NCBI GenBank assembly: GCA_964462535.1
Contig: CAYWXV010000042.1
Coordinates: 1 to 23,296, forward strand
Direction: 5' to 3'
Length of the DNA stretch: 23,296 nt
Origin: CAYWXV01 sp964462535
Lineage (GTDB): Bacteria; Bacteroidota; Ignavibacteria; OLB7
Shown here: one piece after another, positions 23,130 through 23,296 of the stretch
Layout of the letters: each line of letters opens with the position of its first letter
Position numbering within the stretch: the stretch's first letter is position 1
Program-made: the position numbers and the translations under genes
Notes under the pieces: model-generated
Databases searched by the model: none
The model's input: the letters and a program-made list of their open reading frames with translations, nothing else
What the model was told of the DNA's origin: nothing

Positions 23130-23296
23130 TTGACCTCACTCACTCTTCAGTCACTCGTCCGTAGCGTCACGGAACTGTGCAAGATCGACGGCGGTTTGCG
23201 CGCCATTGTCGATCGACATGGTCATCCACCATTGTGGGGAAGACGTCCCGGGTATGCGACCCTGGTACGCATTATTCTGGAACAACAGGTTTCGCT
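23130..23296 (+). CDS. DNA-3-methyladenine glycosylase (AlkA-type), 5' part only
   Basis: The gene runs off the right edge. The frame is open from a stop at 23094, and the only start before the conserved part is TTG 23130 (TTGACCTCACTC...). The translated end, HPPLWGRRPGYATLVRIILEQQVS, matches the start of the HhH-GPD base-excision glycosylase domain (the phrase lW.R.pGfatLvriIleQQVS is characteristic of AlkA-like enzymes that remove alkylated adenine). The catalytic Asp and helix-hairpin-helix lie beyond the window. No Shine-Dalgarno is visible, so the exact start is uncertain. Confidence 0.7.
   Translation, partial: MTSLTLQSLVRSVTELCKIDGGLRAIVDRHGHPPLWGRRPGYATLVRIILEQQVS

Overview
The window looks like a GC-rich chromosomal segment from a Gram-negative bacterium of the Bacteroidota / Chlorobiota / Kapabacteria neighbourhood (FCB group). 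Three things point there: a 1,688-residue secreted protein ending in a type IX secretion (T9SS) type A sorting tail (PNPFNPTT), Bacteroidota-style promoters (TTG - 19 nt - TAnnTTTG), and the company of OmpA-family proteins, lipoproteins with SbsA-type Ig domains and anchor-D/HYDIN-type repeats. No phage, insertion sequence or CRISPR array is visible.

Layout. 1-7367 (+): an octanucleotide tandem repeat, then the giant T9SS cargo protein, translationally coupled (ATGA overlap) to an OmpA-family protein with two OmpA domains. 7368-7832: no convincing gene. 7833-12420 (-): a three-gene cassette, transcribed as DUF4402 subunit, PapD-like periplasmic chaperone, usher-like outer-membrane protein. 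It has a Bacteroidota promoter about 300 nt upstream of the subunit gene and a strong stem-loop between the subunit and chaperone genes. This is the most interesting part of the window: a compact, divergent chaperone-usher-type surface fibre locus. 12968-13103 (-): tRNA-Ser(CGA) and its terminator. 13232-15801 (+): ECF sigma factor, a single-pass anti-sigma-like protein with an unexpected outer-membrane-barrel-like C-terminus, and a lipoprotein; the run ends at a 21-bp perfect hairpin. 15949-19827 (-): a small unknown gene, an SbsA-type Ig lipoprotein and the translation factor EttA (ABC-F). 20030-21508 (+): a Tat-exported multicopper oxidase whose 3' end overlaps a convergent PLP aminotransferase (21486-22661, -). 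22684-23061: a degenerate 15-bp minisatellite and paired small palindromes. 23130-end (+): the start of a probable AlkA-type DNA glycosylase.

Taken together, the segment is dominated by cell-envelope biology. It carries a T9SS cargo with a partner OmpA protein, a chaperone-usher-like fibre system, and an ECF sigma / anti-sigma unit that could sense the envelope and is the nearest visible regulator. The second half is mostly housekeeping: EttA, tRNA, aminotransferase, copper oxidase and DNA repair. Functional calls come from recognisable motifs read by eye. The weakest calls are the start codons of the chaperone, usher and 15184-15801 lipoprotein genes, and the beta-barrel reading of the anti-sigma C-terminus.
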